Positions 36,038 through 45,980 of a DNA stretch of 64,000 bases are shown piece by piece. Position 1 is the first letter of the stretch. The number at the start of each line of letters is the position of its first letter. The notes under the pieces were generated by a model. The model did no database searches. It was not told the origin of the DNA and saw only the letters and a list, made by a program, of their open reading frames with translations. Made by a program: the position numbers and the translations under genes. The DNA comes from an uncultured Eggerthellaceae bacterium (GTDB taxonomy: Bacteria > Actinomycetota > Coriobacteriia > Coriobacteriales > Eggerthellaceae), in the NCBI GenBank assembly GCA_910584145.1, contig CAJTXX010000002.1:21633-85632 (forward strand). The letters are read 5' to 3'.

Positions 36038-39000
36038 ATGGCATTCGTGCATCTGCACAATCATACTGAATACTCGCTGCTCGACGGCATAACGCATGTG
36101 AAGGACATGGTGCGCCGCGCGGCTGATTTAGGCATGCCCGCAGTGGCCATAACCGACCACGGCGTGATGTCTGGTGTGGTGGAGCTCTGCGACGCATGCG
36201 CGGCGGTAGAGGCGGAGACGGGCAAGCGCGTGAAGCCCATCTATGGTTGCGAGGTGTACTTCACCACCGATGACGAGCTGCGCACCGACACTAAGCCGCG
36301 CCTGTACCACCTGTTGCTGCTGGCGAAGACCACCGACGGCTACCACAACCTGCTGAAGCTGGTGAGCGAGAGCCACGTCGACAACTTCTACTACAAGCCC
36401 CGCACCACGCTGGCACAGCTGCGCAAGTACGGCCACGGCATCATCGGCGCGTCGGCGTGCATCGCCGGCATCGTGCCGCGCAAGATCGACGCGGGTCAGT
36501 TCGACGAGGCGGTGCAGTGGGCGCGCACGCTGTCGGAGTGCTTCGACGAGGGCGACTTCTACATCGAGCTACAGAACCAGGGCCTCACCACCGACGGCGG
36601 CATGACGCAGCCGCAGCTGAACGCCGAGCTCACGAAGGTGGCGAACCAGCTGGGGTTCAAGACCATCGCCACGAACGACTTCCATTATCTGCTGCAAGAG
36701 GACGCCACCGCGCAGGACCTGATGCTGTGCATCGGCACGGGCGCTTCGGTGAACGACGTGAAGCGCATGAAGTTCGAGAACGACCAGTTCTACATGAAGA
36801 CCGAGGAGGAGATGCGCGCCGCGATGGCCGACTTCCCCGAGGCGTGCGACAACACGGTGGAGCTGGCGGAGAAATGCAACGTGGAGCTTGAGCGCGACAG
36901 CATCCTGCCGCGGTTCCCGCTGCCCGAAGGCGAGACGGAGGAGAGCTACTTCCGCAAGCAGGTGCAGGCCGGGCTTGAGCGGCGTTATGGCAGCCCGGTG
37001 CCGGCCGAGGCGCAGGAGCGCGCCGACTACGAGATGGGCATCATCATCCAGCAGGGCTTCCCGGCGTACTTCCTGATCGTGCAGGAGTACATCGAATGGG
37101 CGCGCAGCCAAGGCATCGGCGTCGGGCCCGGGCGCGGGTCGGCGGCAGGCGCCATCGTCGCGTATGCGATGGGCATCACCGACCTCGACCCGCTGTCGAA
37201 CGGCTTGCTGTTCGAGCGCTTCCTGAGCCCCGAGCGCGTGGAGATGCCCGATATCGACGTCGATTTCGACGACGAGCGGCGCGGCGAGGTCATCGAGCAC
37301 ATCAAAGAGGTGTACGGCGAGGACCACGTGGCCGGCGTCATCACGTTCGGCACGTTGCAGGCGCGCAATGCCGTGCGCGACGCGGCGCGTGTGCTGGGGT
37401 ATGACTACGGCTCGGGCGACCGCATCTCCAAGATGATCCCCGATGAGCTGGGCATCAGCATCAAGGACGCCATCGCGAAGAACCCCGATCTGAAGGCTGC
37501 TTACGAAACGGACGAGGTGGCGAAGGCCATCTTGGACGGCGCGCTGTCGATCGAAGGCCACGTGCGCGGCGAAGGCGTGCATGCGTGCGCCACCATCATC
37601 TGCCGCGACCCCATGTCAGACCACGTGCCCATGAAGCGCGACACCAAGGGTGGCGGCATCATCACCCAGTACGACGGCCATTACACACCAGAGCTGGGCC
37701 TGTTGAAGATGGACTTCCTGGGTCTGCGCACACTGGGCGTGCTGTCGCGTGCTTGCCGCAACATCGAGGCGCGCACCGGCGAGAAGATCATCCCCGAGGA
37801 GATACCCACCGACGACGAGGCCGCATTCGAGCTGATGCGCTCGGGCAACATGGATGGCCTGTTCCAGGTGGAGGGCGCGCTGTATGTGAGCCTGTTCAAG
37901 CGCCTTCCCCCGAAGCGGTTCTCTGACATCGTGGCATCCATCGCGTTGAACCGCCCCGGCCCGCTGGAATCGGGCATGGTGGACGACTACGTCAAGGTGG
38001 CCAGCGGCAAGACGCAGATACACTACTACGACGAGCGCCTGCGCCCCATCTTGGAGGAAACGTACGGCACGATGGTCTACCAAGAGCAGATCATGCAGAT
38101 CTCGATGGCCATGAGCGGCTTCTCCGCCGGCAAGGCCGACAAGCTGCGCAAGGCGATGGGCAAGAAGAAGCTCGACGTCATGAAGGAGCTCCAGGAGGAC
38201 TGGAACAACGGCGCGGTGGAGAAGGGCTTCCCGCTCGAGATAGCCAAGCAGATCTGGACGGACGCCGAGAAGTTCGCGAAGTACGCGTTCAACAAATCGC
38301 ACTCCGCGGCGTATGCCATCTTGGTCATGCGCACGGCGTATCTGAAGGCGCACTACCCGAACGACTTCATGGCGGCCGTGCTGTCGAGCTACATGGGCAA
38401 GACCGACCGGCTCATCCGCTATATCGCCAGCTGCAAGCACAGCGGCATCGCCGTGCTGCCGCCAGACGTGAACTCGTCGAATGCGGAGTTCACGCCGGTC
38501 GAGGGCGGCATCCGCTTCGGGCTGGTGGGCGTGCGCGGCGTGGGCCGCAACGTTGCCGAGGAGATCATCGCCGAGCGTGAGCGCGGCGGGGCGTTCAGCA
38601 GCCTGCACGACTTCGTGAATCGCGTGGATTACAAGTGCTGGAACCGCAAGACGCTCGAAGCGCTCATCATGGGTGGGGCGTTCGACTCTACCGGCTACAC
38701 GCGCCGGCAGCTGTTCTACTTCGTGGATGAGACTTCGCTGCTCGACGACGTGTCGCGCCGGCAGCGCGATAACGACCGCGGGCAGGTGTCGATGTTCGAT
38801 CTGTTCGGCGACGACGAAGAATCGGGCTTCAAGGAGGAAGTGCCGGCAGCCGATGGTGTGGAGTGGCCGCTGCGCGTGAAGCTCAAGAACGAGAAGGACA
38901 CGATGGGCATCTACGTGTCGGGTCACCCGCTCGACCCGTACGAGGACGCGGTCGCGCGCATGTCGCGGTGCAGCTTGGGCGACTTGGCTGACGCGAAGCA

Positions 39001-39493
39001 CGATGCGAAGGTGGCGAACTACGTGGGGCTCATCTCGGGCGTGAACGTGCGCCTGACGAAGCGCGGCACGAAGATGGCGACCTTCACGCTGGAGGATACG
39101 ACCGGCTGGGTGGAGTGCATCACGTTCGACTTCGAGAAGTTCCAGGACGCCGTGCAGGAAGACTCCATCGTGCGCGTGCGCGGCAAGTTCGAGGTGAACG
39201 ACCGCGGCAATCAGATCATCGCCAACGAGGTGGAGGTCATCCAGCTAGAGGGCAAGGAGAGCGACCGGGCGCCGGGGCACTTGGAGCTGCACCTGCGCGC
39301 AGGCGAGTTCGACGCCAACCGCTCGCAGGGCCTGAACCGCATCTTGCGCCAGTTCCCCGGACGTGACGGCGTGTGCCTCCTGGTGAGCCAAGCCGACGGC
39401 CGCAACTTCCGAGCCGAGCTCCCCATAACGGTGGATGCGAGGAGCCCCGTCATGCGCAACGAGCTCAACCAGTTGTTTGGACGTGCTGTGTGA
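36038..39493 (+). CDS. dnaE: DNA polymerase III alpha subunit
   Basis: A 1151-residue replicative polymerase. The PHP domain is intact at the N terminus (HLHNHTEYSLLDG, ITDHGVMSG). The catalytic palm has GPGRGSAAG and DIDVDFDDE with the metal-binding aspartates. The helix-hairpin-helix region near 800-870 is followed by the OB fold (about 985-1075; GLISGVNVRLTKRG). Length matches DnaE1 (E. coli 1160). It appears monocistronic, with a hairpin at its end. Confidence 0.97.
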   Translation: MAFVHLHNHTEYSLLDGITHVKDMVRRAADLGMPAVAITDHGVMSGVVELCDACAAVEAETGKRVKPIYGCEVYFTTDDELRTDTKPRLYHLLLLAKTTDGYHNLLKLVSESHVDNFYYKPRTTLAQLRKYGHGIIGASACIAGIVPRKIDAGQFDEAVQWARTLSECFDEGDFYIELQNQGLTTDGGMTQPQLNAELTKVANQLGFKTIATNDFHYLLQEDATAQDLMLCIGTGASVNDVKRMKFENDQFYMKTEEEMRAAMADFPEACDNTVELAEKCNVELERDSILPRFPLPEGETEESYFRKQVQAGLERRYGSPVPAEAQERADYEMGIIIQQGFPAYFLIVQEYIEWARSQGIGVGPGRGSAAGAIVAYAMGITDLDPLSNGLLFERFLSPERVEMPDIDVDFDDERRGEVIEHIKEVYGEDHVAGVITFGTLQARNAVRDAARVLGYDYGSGDRISKMIPDELGISIKDAIAKNPDLKAAYETDEVAKAILDGALSIEGHVRGEGVHACATIICRDPMSDHVPMKRDTKGGGIITQYDGHYTPELGLLKMDFLGLRTLGVLSRACRNIEARTGEKIIPEEIPTDDEAAFELMRSGNMDGLFQVEGALYVSLFKRLPPKRFSDIVASIALNRPGPLESGMVDDYVKVASGKTQIHYYDERLRPILEETYGTMVYQEQIMQISMAMSGFSAGKADKLRKAMGKKKLDVMKELQEDWNNGAVEKGFPLEIAKQIWTDAEKFAKYAFNKSHSAAYAILVMRTAYLKAHYPNDFMAAVLSSYMGKTDRLIRYIASCKHSGIAVLPPDVNSSNAEFTPVEGGIRFGLVGVRGVGRNVAEEIIAERERGGAFSSLHDFVNRVDYKCWNRKTLEALIMGGAFDSTGYTRRQLFYFVDETSLLDDVSRRQRDNDRGQVSMFDLFGDDEESGFKEEVPAADGVEWPLRVKLKNEKDTMGIYVSGHPLDPYEDAVARMSRCSLGDLADAKHDAKVANYVGLISGVNVRLTKRGTKMATFTLEDTTGWVECITFDFEKFQDAVQEDSIVRVRGKFEVNDRGNQIIANEVEVIQLEGKESDRAPGHLELHLRAGEFDANRSQGLNRILRQFPGRDGVCLLVSQADGRNFRAELPITVDARSPVMRNELNQLFGRAV

Positions 39494-39494
39494 T

Positions 39495-39522
39495 GTTCCG
39501 CTGGCCTTGCGGCCAGCGGAAC
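39495..39522 (+). terminator. Hairpin after dnaE
   Basis: GTTCCGCTGGCC (39495-39506) pairs perfectly with GGCCAGCGGAAC (39511-39522) around TTGC, one base after the stop codon. No T-run follows, so it may end or stabilise the transcript rather than be a classical terminator. Confidence 0.6.
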
Positions 39523-39546
39523 TGCTTGACGCTGCGAAGGTCGCCT

Positions 39547-39671
39547 AGCATCCCATCTTCACCTTCAAATCCCACGCCGCCGCGCAAAAGGCGTGCGGCG
39601 CGGGATTTTCAGGCGAACATGGGGCACTATGCATCCTTCTCGCTACGTTACGAACGACCTGCGAGTTTTCA
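39547..39671 (+). repeat. Intergenic repeat with hairpin core, copy 1
   Basis: It contains CATCTTCACCTTC, then a hairpin with loop CAAAAGG and stem AAATCCC-CGCCGC, then TTTTCAGGCGAA, and ends with TTACGAACGACCTG. The block CAAAAGGCGTGCGGCGCGGG is identical in copy 2 (42311-42431). Outer TTCACCT/AGGCGAA arms enclose the core. Confidence 0.75.
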
Positions 39672-39813
39672 AGATTAATGTGCTGTTGCGCTGCGAACGA
39701 CCTGGGGCTTTTCGGGTCGGCTTCCTCGTTTTGCCGAGAGCGATCTGCGAGAGCAACGACGACCATGGAGCCCGCTCATTATTGGTAGCCCCTAACGTCG
39801 CAACCGGCAAAGA

Positions 39814-39829
39814 TGTTTCACATGAAACA
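39814..39829. other. Near-perfect parS-like site
   Basis: TGTTTCACATGAAACA has one mismatch to the parS consensus. It is preceded by CAACCGGCAAAG, as the site at 25425 is preceded by CAACCGGCAAAA. Confidence 0.65.
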
Positions 39830-39871
39830 TTTTGGGAGGCACAGCGAGGTTGAGATGCAACTTGGATAAAA

Positions 39872-39887
39872 TGTTCCACGTGAAACA
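39872..39887. other. parS: parS-like centromere site
   Basis: TGTTCCACGTGAAACA equals the canonical parS sequence described for Bacillus and widely conserved. It is followed by TCTTTGACACC and, 45 bases from its start, by GTTGCCAGAACC, as at 25484. Confidence 0.88.
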
Positions 39888-39928
39888 TCTTTGACACCGG
39901 GGATCCACAGGAAGAGGTTGCCAGAACC

Positions 39929-40702
39929 GTGCACGCCGAACAAAGTTCCTACTCGATGACGCTCGCATACGACGGGGCGCCTTTCGCGGGGTTCGCGCGG
40001 CAGCCGGGGCAGCTGACGGTGCAGGGCGAGCTGGAGCATGCGCTGCGCTTGGTGTTCCGCCGCGAGGTGGAGACGGTCTGCGCGGGGCGCACTGATGCGG
40101 GCGTGCATGCTCTCGGTCAGGTCGTCAGCTTCCAGCTCGAACCGGGCGAGATGGGCGAGCGCGGCGAACGCTCGTTCCTGCGCTCGATGAACGCGCTCAC
40201 GCATGATGGCATCTCGGTCCGCGAGGTGCAGCAGCGCGCAGACGGCTTCTCGGCGCGCTTCGATGCGCGCTTCCGTGAATACCGCTACTTCATCTGCCAG
40301 CAGGAAGCGCCGCCGGTGTTCACCGCGGCTACCAGCTGGCATGTCTCCTGTCCGCTCGATGTCGTCGCTATGCGCGAGGCGGCGCAGCACCTGATCGGCG
40401 AACACGATTTCAAGAGCTTCTGCATGGCCGCCTCGGCCGAGGGCAAGCCCACCTGCCGCAACGTGAGCGAGATATCGTTCGCCGAAGAGCGCATCATGGG
40501 CGAGCGCATGCTGGTGGTGAAGGTGGTCGGCAACGCGTTCCTGCACTCGATGGTGCGCGCTATCGTGGGCTCGCTCGTGCTCGTGGGCCGCAGCAAGCGC
40601 GCTCCCGGTTGGATGCGCGATGCCCTGGCGGCGCGCGATCGGCAAGCTGCCGGCGAGAACGCGCCGGGCCGCGGGCTCGTGCTCTGGCACGTGGAATACT
40701 AG
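39929..40702 (+). CDS. truA: tRNA pseudouridine(38-40) synthase
   Basis: A 257-residue TruA. The catalytic Asp is in CAGRTDAGVHALGQV. YDGAPFAGFARQPG near the N terminus and the HDFKSFCMA and NAFLHSMVRAIVGSL blocks are typical. The GTG at 39929 is used with AGGAAGAGG about 13 bases upstream; part of the ribosome leader is the parS-associated block GTTGCCAGAACC. Family function: isomerises uridines 38-40 in the anticodon stem. Confidence 0.93.
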   Translation: MHAEQSSYSMTLAYDGAPFAGFARQPGQLTVQGELEHALRLVFRREVETVCAGRTDAGVHALGQVVSFQLEPGEMGERGERSFLRSMNALTHDGISVREVQQRADGFSARFDARFREYRYFICQQEAPPVFTAATSWHVSCPLDVVAMREAAQHLIGEHDFKSFCMAASAEGKPTCRNVSEISFAEERIMGERMLVVKVVGNAFLHSMVRAIVGSLVLVGRSKRAPGWMRDALAARDRQAAGENAPGRGLVLWHVEY

Positions 40703-40773
40703 CCTCGACCGTCCTCTGCCCCTTGCAGGGCGCACATTCCCCGCTTGCCTGCGAGAAAGCGGCTCTGTACGGC

Positions 40774-40779
40774 TATAAT
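40774..40779 (+). promoter_or_regulatory. -10 box upstream of the NSS transporter gene
   Basis: TATAAT, perfect consensus, 29 bases before the ATG at 40808 and upstream of the ribosome site CCAGGAGGAG. The nearest -35-like TTGCCT is 23 bases away, too far for a standard promoter. Confidence 0.5.
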
Positions 40780-40807
40780 CGTGCGGAACCGAACCAGGAG
40801 GAGAAAT

Positions 40808-42259
40808 ATGGAGCACAAGGAGCACGCGCCCGCGGCAGCGGAGCATCAGGGCGGCACCGGTACCGGCTTGTCGCAGAAGCGCTCGGCATGGTCGGGCAAA
40901 TGGGGGTTCATCCTCGCGGCGGCAGCTTCGGCGGTTGGCCTGGGAAACCTGTGGCGTTTCCCATACCTAGCGGCGAAGTACGGCGGCGGGGCGTTCCTCC
41001 TCGTTTACATCATCTTGGTGGTCACCTTCGGTTTCGCGCTGATGATGGCCGAGACGGCTCTGGGCCGCAAGACCGGCCAGTCGGCCATCGGCGCCTTCAA
41101 GGCGTTCGGTAAGAAGTACATGATCATCGGCATCTTGGCGAGCGCCGTGCCGTTCATCATCACGCCGTATTACGCGCTCATCGGCGGGTGGGTCACCAAG
41201 TACATGGCGTCCTACATCGTGCAGCCGGCTGAGGCTATCGCCGACGGGGCGTTCTTCGGAGGCTTCATCCTGCAGAACGCCGAGAGCTACATCTGGATGT
41301 TCCTGTTCATCGCGTGCGTGGTCGGCGTGGTGGCGCTGGGCGTGAAGAACGGCATCGAGCGCGTGAACAAGGTGCTCATGCCCGCGCTGATCGTCATGGC
41401 CATCGTCATATCGGCGTTCGCGCTGACGCTGCCCGGGGCGCTCGACGGCCTCGCCTATTACCTGGTGCCCGACTTCTCGAAGTTCAGCGTCGAGCTCGTG
41501 GTGGCGGCGATGGGCCAGATGTTCTTCAGCCTGTCGCTGGCGATGGGCATCATGATCACCTACGGCTCGTACTTCTCGAAGAAGGAGGACCTGGAGCATT
41601 CGGTCCGCCGCATCGAGCTGTTCGACACGGGCATCGCCATCCTGGCTGGCCTGATGATCATCCCGGCCGCTGTGGCGGTGCAGGGCTCGGGCGAGGCGGT
41701 GGCCACCACGGCAGGCCCCGGGCTCATGTTCGGCGTGCTGCCGCAGGTGTTCCTCGGGTTCGGGTTCGCGGCGAACGCCGTGGGCTTCCTGTTCTTCGCG
41801 CTCGTGTTCTTCGCGGCGCTGACCAGCTGCATCTCGCTGTTCGAGACGCTCGTCTCCATCGTGGATGACGCCACGCACCGCGGGCGCCGGTTCGCCATCA
41901 TCGTGTGCGCGGTGTTCGTGGTCGTCGTGGGCACCATCGTGAACCTGGGATATAACGAGCTGCTGTCGGTCGACCTGATGTACAGCCTGTTCGGCATCGG
42001 CGAGTACCAGGACGCGCAGCTGCTCGACTTCTTCGACTTCCTGTCGAACACCGTCATGATGCCCATCGTGGCGCTGTTGACCTGCATCTTCATCGGCTGG
42101 ATCGTGAAGCCGCAGGCGATCATCGCCGAAGTGAAGCAAACGAGCAAGTTCACGGGCGAGAAGCTGTTCGTCATCATGATCAAGTACATCGCGCCGGTGC
42201 TGGTGGTGGTCATCCTGGTGGCGTACATCATGAACACGGCGCATATCATCTCCCTGTAG
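40808..42259 (+). CDS. Sodium-dependent neurotransmitter-symporter (NSS/SNF) family transporter
   Basis: A 483-residue membrane protein with LeuT-fold features. An unwound helix 1 motif (AVGLGNLWRFPYL) follows a charged cytoplasmic N terminus. GGGAFLLVYI in helix 2 and about eleven to twelve helices follow. Helix 6 shows FFSLSLAMGIMITYGSY, which contributes to the substrate and sodium site. Likely imports an amino acid (tryptophan-, tyrosine- or leucine-type) with sodium; substrate not determinable. The ribosome site is excellent. Confidence 0.92.
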   Translation: MEHKEHAPAAAEHQGGTGTGLSQKRSAWSGKWGFILAAAASAVGLGNLWRFPYLAAKYGGGAFLLVYIILVVTFGFALMMAETALGRKTGQSAIGAFKAFGKKYMIIGILASAVPFIITPYYALIGGWVTKYMASYIVQPAEAIADGAFFGGFILQNAESYIWMFLFIACVVGVVALGVKNGIERVNKVLMPALIVMAIVISAFALTLPGALDGLAYYLVPDFSKFSVELVVAAMGQMFFSLSLAMGIMITYGSYFSKKEDLEHSVRRIELFDTGIAILAGLMIIPAAVAVQGSGEAVATTAGPGLMFGVLPQVFLGFGFAANAVGFLFFALVFFAALTSCISLFETLVSIVDDATHRGRRFAIIVCAVFVVVVGTIVNLGYNELLSVDLMYSLFGIGEYQDAQLLDFFDFLSNTVMMPIVALLTCIFIGWIVKPQAIIAEVKQTSKFTGEKLFVIMIKYIAPVLVVVILVAYIMNTAHIISL

Positions 42260-42310
42260 CTCCGTCGGCCTGCCGGTTGCTGGAGCTGCTCGGCGCTGCC
42301 GGGACTGCTG

Positions 42311-42431
42311 AGCACCCCATCTTCGCCTTCGGGCTCTGCGCCGCCGCACAAAAGGCGTGCGGCGCGGGCTTTTCAGGCGAATAGGGCAGTGTCCGGCCGT
42401 ATCGCTGCGTTATGAACGACCTGAGTGTTTA
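42311..42431 (+). repeat. Intergenic repeat with hairpin core, copy 2
   Basis: It shares CATCTTC, CCTTC, the block CAAAAGGCGTGCGGCGCGGG, TTTTCAGGCGAA and GAACGACCTGAG with copy 1. Outer TTCGCCT/AGGCGAA arms pair perfectly here. It fills the spacer between the NSS transporter and ychF and runs into the ychF leader. Confidence 0.75.
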
Positions 42432-42450
42432 TGAGAGTTGGAGGAATATC

Positions 42451-43515
<1,065 letters not shown>

Positions 43516-43873
43516 CGCTGCGGCATAGCAACTGGTCGCATCCTATCGGATCGGGCGCTGGATCGGGTTTGGCGCAGGAGCTCGTTCTTGGCTGATATCC
43601 TCATGCTATGCATCGCGTCGTCGTTCGGGGTGTGTGGTTATGGGCGGATCGGCTGTTCGTTGATATCTGCGCCATGACCGCGCATGATCTTCTCGATCAC
43701 CTTGAGCAAGAATGCGGCCTCGCGTATGACGATATAGTGCTGTAGAGCGGGGATGACAACTGGTGGTTGTCGAGAAAAGGCGGCGGGTGGAGAATCTGTA
43801 AACCAAAGATGTTGGACAGCGCGGGAGCCTTTCCGTAGGGTGGGGATATCGTTCTCGATCGGAGGAGGCTTCC
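43516..43873. other. 358-base spacer between ychF and the HTH regulator
   Basis: Little is visible. A 45-codon open frame (43608-43745) may be a gene remnant. A GACAAC/GTTGTC hairpin lies at 43755-43771. No clear promoter hexamers were identified before the regulator at 43874. Confidence 0.5.
43608..43745 (+). pseudogene. Possible gene remnant, 45 codons
   Basis: An ATG-to-TAG frame encodes 45 residues ending LLDHLEQECGLAYDDIVL, which reads like an authentic protein segment rather than random high-GC translation. It has no ribosome site and no similarity that I recognise. It may be the tail of a decayed gene or chance. Confidence 0.2.
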
Positions 43874-45214
43874 ATGCTGGATGATATCGCGGTCAATCTC
43901 GCTCGGGCGCGCATGGCGCAGGGGCTCAGCCAAGAGGAGCTGGGAAACCAGCTCGGCCTCTCGCGCCAGGCCGTATCGAAGTGGGAGCGCGGGGAGTCGG
44001 TGCCCGACCTCGTGAATCTGATGGCGTTGGCAGACTTGTACGGGATGGCGATCGACGAGATCGTTCGAGGGCCGCGCGGCGAGGGCGGATCCGGGTGTGA
44101 TGAAGCTGAGCTGTCGGAGCCGCTCGAGGATGAACCGGAAGAACTGCCCGAGGATGGGCTACCGGGGGCTTTCGGATGCGAGGATGCTGCGGACGCACCT
44201 CCGGCGCCGCCTGCTGGCCCGGCAACGAGCGCTCTGCTCCAGCGGCCGGCTGTGCGCGCGGCGATCATCGGCTGCTCGATAGCCGTGCTGGTCATCTCCA
44301 TCCTAGGCGCCTTCGTCGCCTTGAAGATGGGGCCAGCAGGGGACCCTGCGACCAGCTCCTTCGCGAAGACAGCGCAACAGCGCGACGATGGGGCGAGCTC
44401 GTTCGCCTACGATGGTAGGCTCATGCGCGTAGCGAGCGAGGATTTCGCCCCAGAGAGCATCGACCGCCTCAGCGTGGATTGGTATGGCGGTGCGGCGCAG
44501 GTATACGTCGTGGATGATGAGGAAACTGGCGGCATGATACGCGTATGCGAGGACTCCACCATCCCACTGACCGAGGACGAGGTCGTGCGGTGCGCCATCA
44601 AGGGCCGCACGCTGGAGGTGAGCTCCGCTCATGCCGGGTTGATGCTGGAAGCCGTGCAGCATGTGAACATTCAGGTGCCTCGCAGCGTTGCCGATGCGTT
44701 CGACATCGTGGATATGAGCGGCCTTGCCAGCAGCTTCGAGGTGCGGGATATAACATGCCGGCAGCTCACGCTCGGCGCCGCTTCCGATTCCGTTTCGGTT
44801 CGCACGAGCGGGGTGACAGCTGAGGAGCTGGCATTCAGCCAGAGCGGCCGCACGCAGTCGACGCTGAGCGGGAGCTTCAAGCAGGTGCGGCTCATGCAGA
44901 ACAGCGGGGGTGTGAAGCTCGTCGATGCCATCATGCCTGAGCTGTTGGAGGCGGATGTGGCCGGGGGCGATCTGGTCGTCACGTTGCCGCCCTGGGGCCC
45001 GTTCGCCGTAGACGTGGTGAACACCGGGGGTGCCTTCTCCTGCGACTTCGATAGGGCCGGAACCGCGCTCGTCTATTCCGAGCGCGCAGGCCGTGAGGTG
45101 GAAGCGCTCTGCTATGGGGCGGCGGATGTCGTCGAGCCTCTCTACAACCTGTCGATCGGAACCGGTCGCATCTCCATCGTATCTGATGTCGACTCGGGTC
45201 CGGTGAAGGAGTAA
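43874..45214 (+). CDS. Membrane-anchored Xre-type regulator with extracytoplasmic DUF4097-like domain
   Basis: A 446-residue protein. Residues 5-62 are a Cro/CI helix-turn-helix (QGLSQEELGNQLGLSRQAVSKWERGESVPD). An acidic Pro-rich linker leads to one transmembrane helix (about 129-151). The outer part has repeated short beta strands of the DUF4097 type (LSVDWYGGAAQVYVV, LTLGAASDSVSVRTSG, DLVVTLPPWG). This joins a DNA-binding head to an outside sensor in one chain. GGAGGAGG precedes the ATG. It lies just upstream of the TorD-like chaperone gene, suggesting but not proving control of the respiratory block. Confidence 0.82.
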   Translation: MLDDIAVNLARARMAQGLSQEELGNQLGLSRQAVSKWERGESVPDLVNLMALADLYGMAIDEIVRGPRGEGGSGCDEAELSEPLEDEPEELPEDGLPGAFGCEDAADAPPAPPAGPATSALLQRPAVRAAIIGCSIAVLVISILGAFVALKMGPAGDPATSSFAKTAQQRDDGASSFAYDGRLMRVASEDFAPESIDRLSVDWYGGAAQVYVVDDEETGGMIRVCEDSTIPLTEDEVVRCAIKGRTLEVSSAHAGLMLEAVQHVNIQVPRSVADAFDIVDMSGLASSFEVRDITCRQLTLGAASDSVSVRTSGVTAEELAFSQSGRTQSTLSGSFKQVRLMQNSGGVKLVDAIMPELLEADVAGGDLVVTLPPWGPFAVDVVNTGGAFSCDFDRAGTALVYSERAGREVEALCYGAADVVEPLYNLSIGTGRISIVSDVDSGPVKE

Positions 45215-45270
45215 CTGATGTATGAATGCTCCGAATGCGGATAGTTGAGCTGCGCGCACCTGGTTTATCC

Positions 45271-45276
45271 TATAAT
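45271..45276 (+). promoter_or_regulatory. -10 box upstream of the TorD-like gene
   Basis: TATAAT lies six bases before an in-frame ATG (45283), which would allow a leaderless start, and 60 bases before the ATG at 45337. TTGAGC at 45245-45250 could be a -35 box but the spacing is 20 bases. Confidence 0.5.
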
Positions 45277-45336
45277 TGTCCTATGACACTAAGCGAGCAG
45301 CTGGTTATGCTCGCTCCCATCGACGAAAGGCGACCG

Positions 45337-45945
45337 ATGAAGGACACCGATCTTCAGACCCTGGCAGATGCCTATGCGTTCATAGGCAATTCGCTCTTGA
45401 AGCCGATGACCCAGACCGAACCCGTCGGCCTCGACCCGGCGTTCTGGGATGCGTTCCCCGACTTCGGCAGCGCCGAGGTGGCCGCTGCGGTTGGCGCATG
45501 CCGCGCATTCGCCGAGGAAGCGCAAGACCGCAACGCGGTCGGCGAGGACATGGTCGAGCGCGTCTCGATGGAGTTCACGAAGCTGTTCGTGGGGCCGCCG
45601 TCGCCCTCCGCGCCGCCGTGGGAGACGATGAACCGCGAAGAGGGCGTGACGGTCGGGTTCGGACAGCCCACGTTCGCCATGCAGGATATCCTGCGTGACA
45701 TGGGCTTGCGGGTGAGCAACGAGAACAACCAGTATGCCGACCATATGGGCATCGAGCTGCTGGCGCTCTCTGAGATGTGCCGCCGCGCCGAGGGCGACGC
45801 GCTGCCCGAGAGCGCGGTCGCCTTCATCGAGGCGCGCCCGGCAGGGTGGGCGCCCGCATTGCACGGCAAGGTGCACGAGGCCTACCCTGGCGGCTATTTC
45901 GACAGCCTGCTCACGCTCGCCGAAGCGCTCTTGCAGGTGCGCTGA
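45337..45945 (+). CDS. TorD/DmsD-family molybdoenzyme maturation chaperone
   Basis: A 202-residue all-helical protein of the TorD/DmsD family, which binds the Tat leader of a DMSO-reductase-type enzyme and holds it for cofactor insertion. MEFTKLFVGPP and ENNQYADHMGIELLALSEMC fit the family pattern (Y/F-x-x-LF-x-GP and D-H-x-x-x-E-L). The ATG at 45337 follows AAAGG; a leaderless start at 45283 would add 18 residues. The Tat-exported enzyme it most likely serves is encoded at 48158. Confidence 0.82.
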   Translation: MKDTDLQTLADAYAFIGNSLLKPMTQTEPVGLDPAFWDAFPDFGSAEVAAAVGACRAFAEEAQDRNAVGEDMVERVSMEFTKLFVGPPSPSAPPWETMNREEGVTVGFGQPTFAMQDILRDMGLRVSNENNQYADHMGIELLALSEMCRRAEGDALPESAVAFIEARPAGWAPALHGKVHEAYPGGYFDSLLTLAEALLQVR

Positions 45946-45980
45946 GCGGCCAGCGGCGGGCGCCCTGGTGCGCTGCGCCG

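Larger units (their letters stand above)
39494..39928. other. 435-base spacer with repeats and parS sites
   Basis: No gene seen. It holds the dnaE hairpin, repeat copy 1 (39547-39671), a partial tail repeat with GAACGACCTGGGGCTTTTC near 39695, and two parS-like sites (39814, 39872). The stretch 39794-39928 is homologous in layout to 25405-25540. Confidence 0.6.

Noticed and set aside
42412..42450. Extended ychF start.
   Set aside because: The extra 13 codons derive from the intergenic repeat; GGAGG and the GTPase N terminus support ATG 42451.
43606..44301. 231-codon minus-strand frame opposite the HTH regulator.
   Set aside because: Ser/Pro/Arg-rich low complexity, and it is antisense to a convincing helix-turn-helix.
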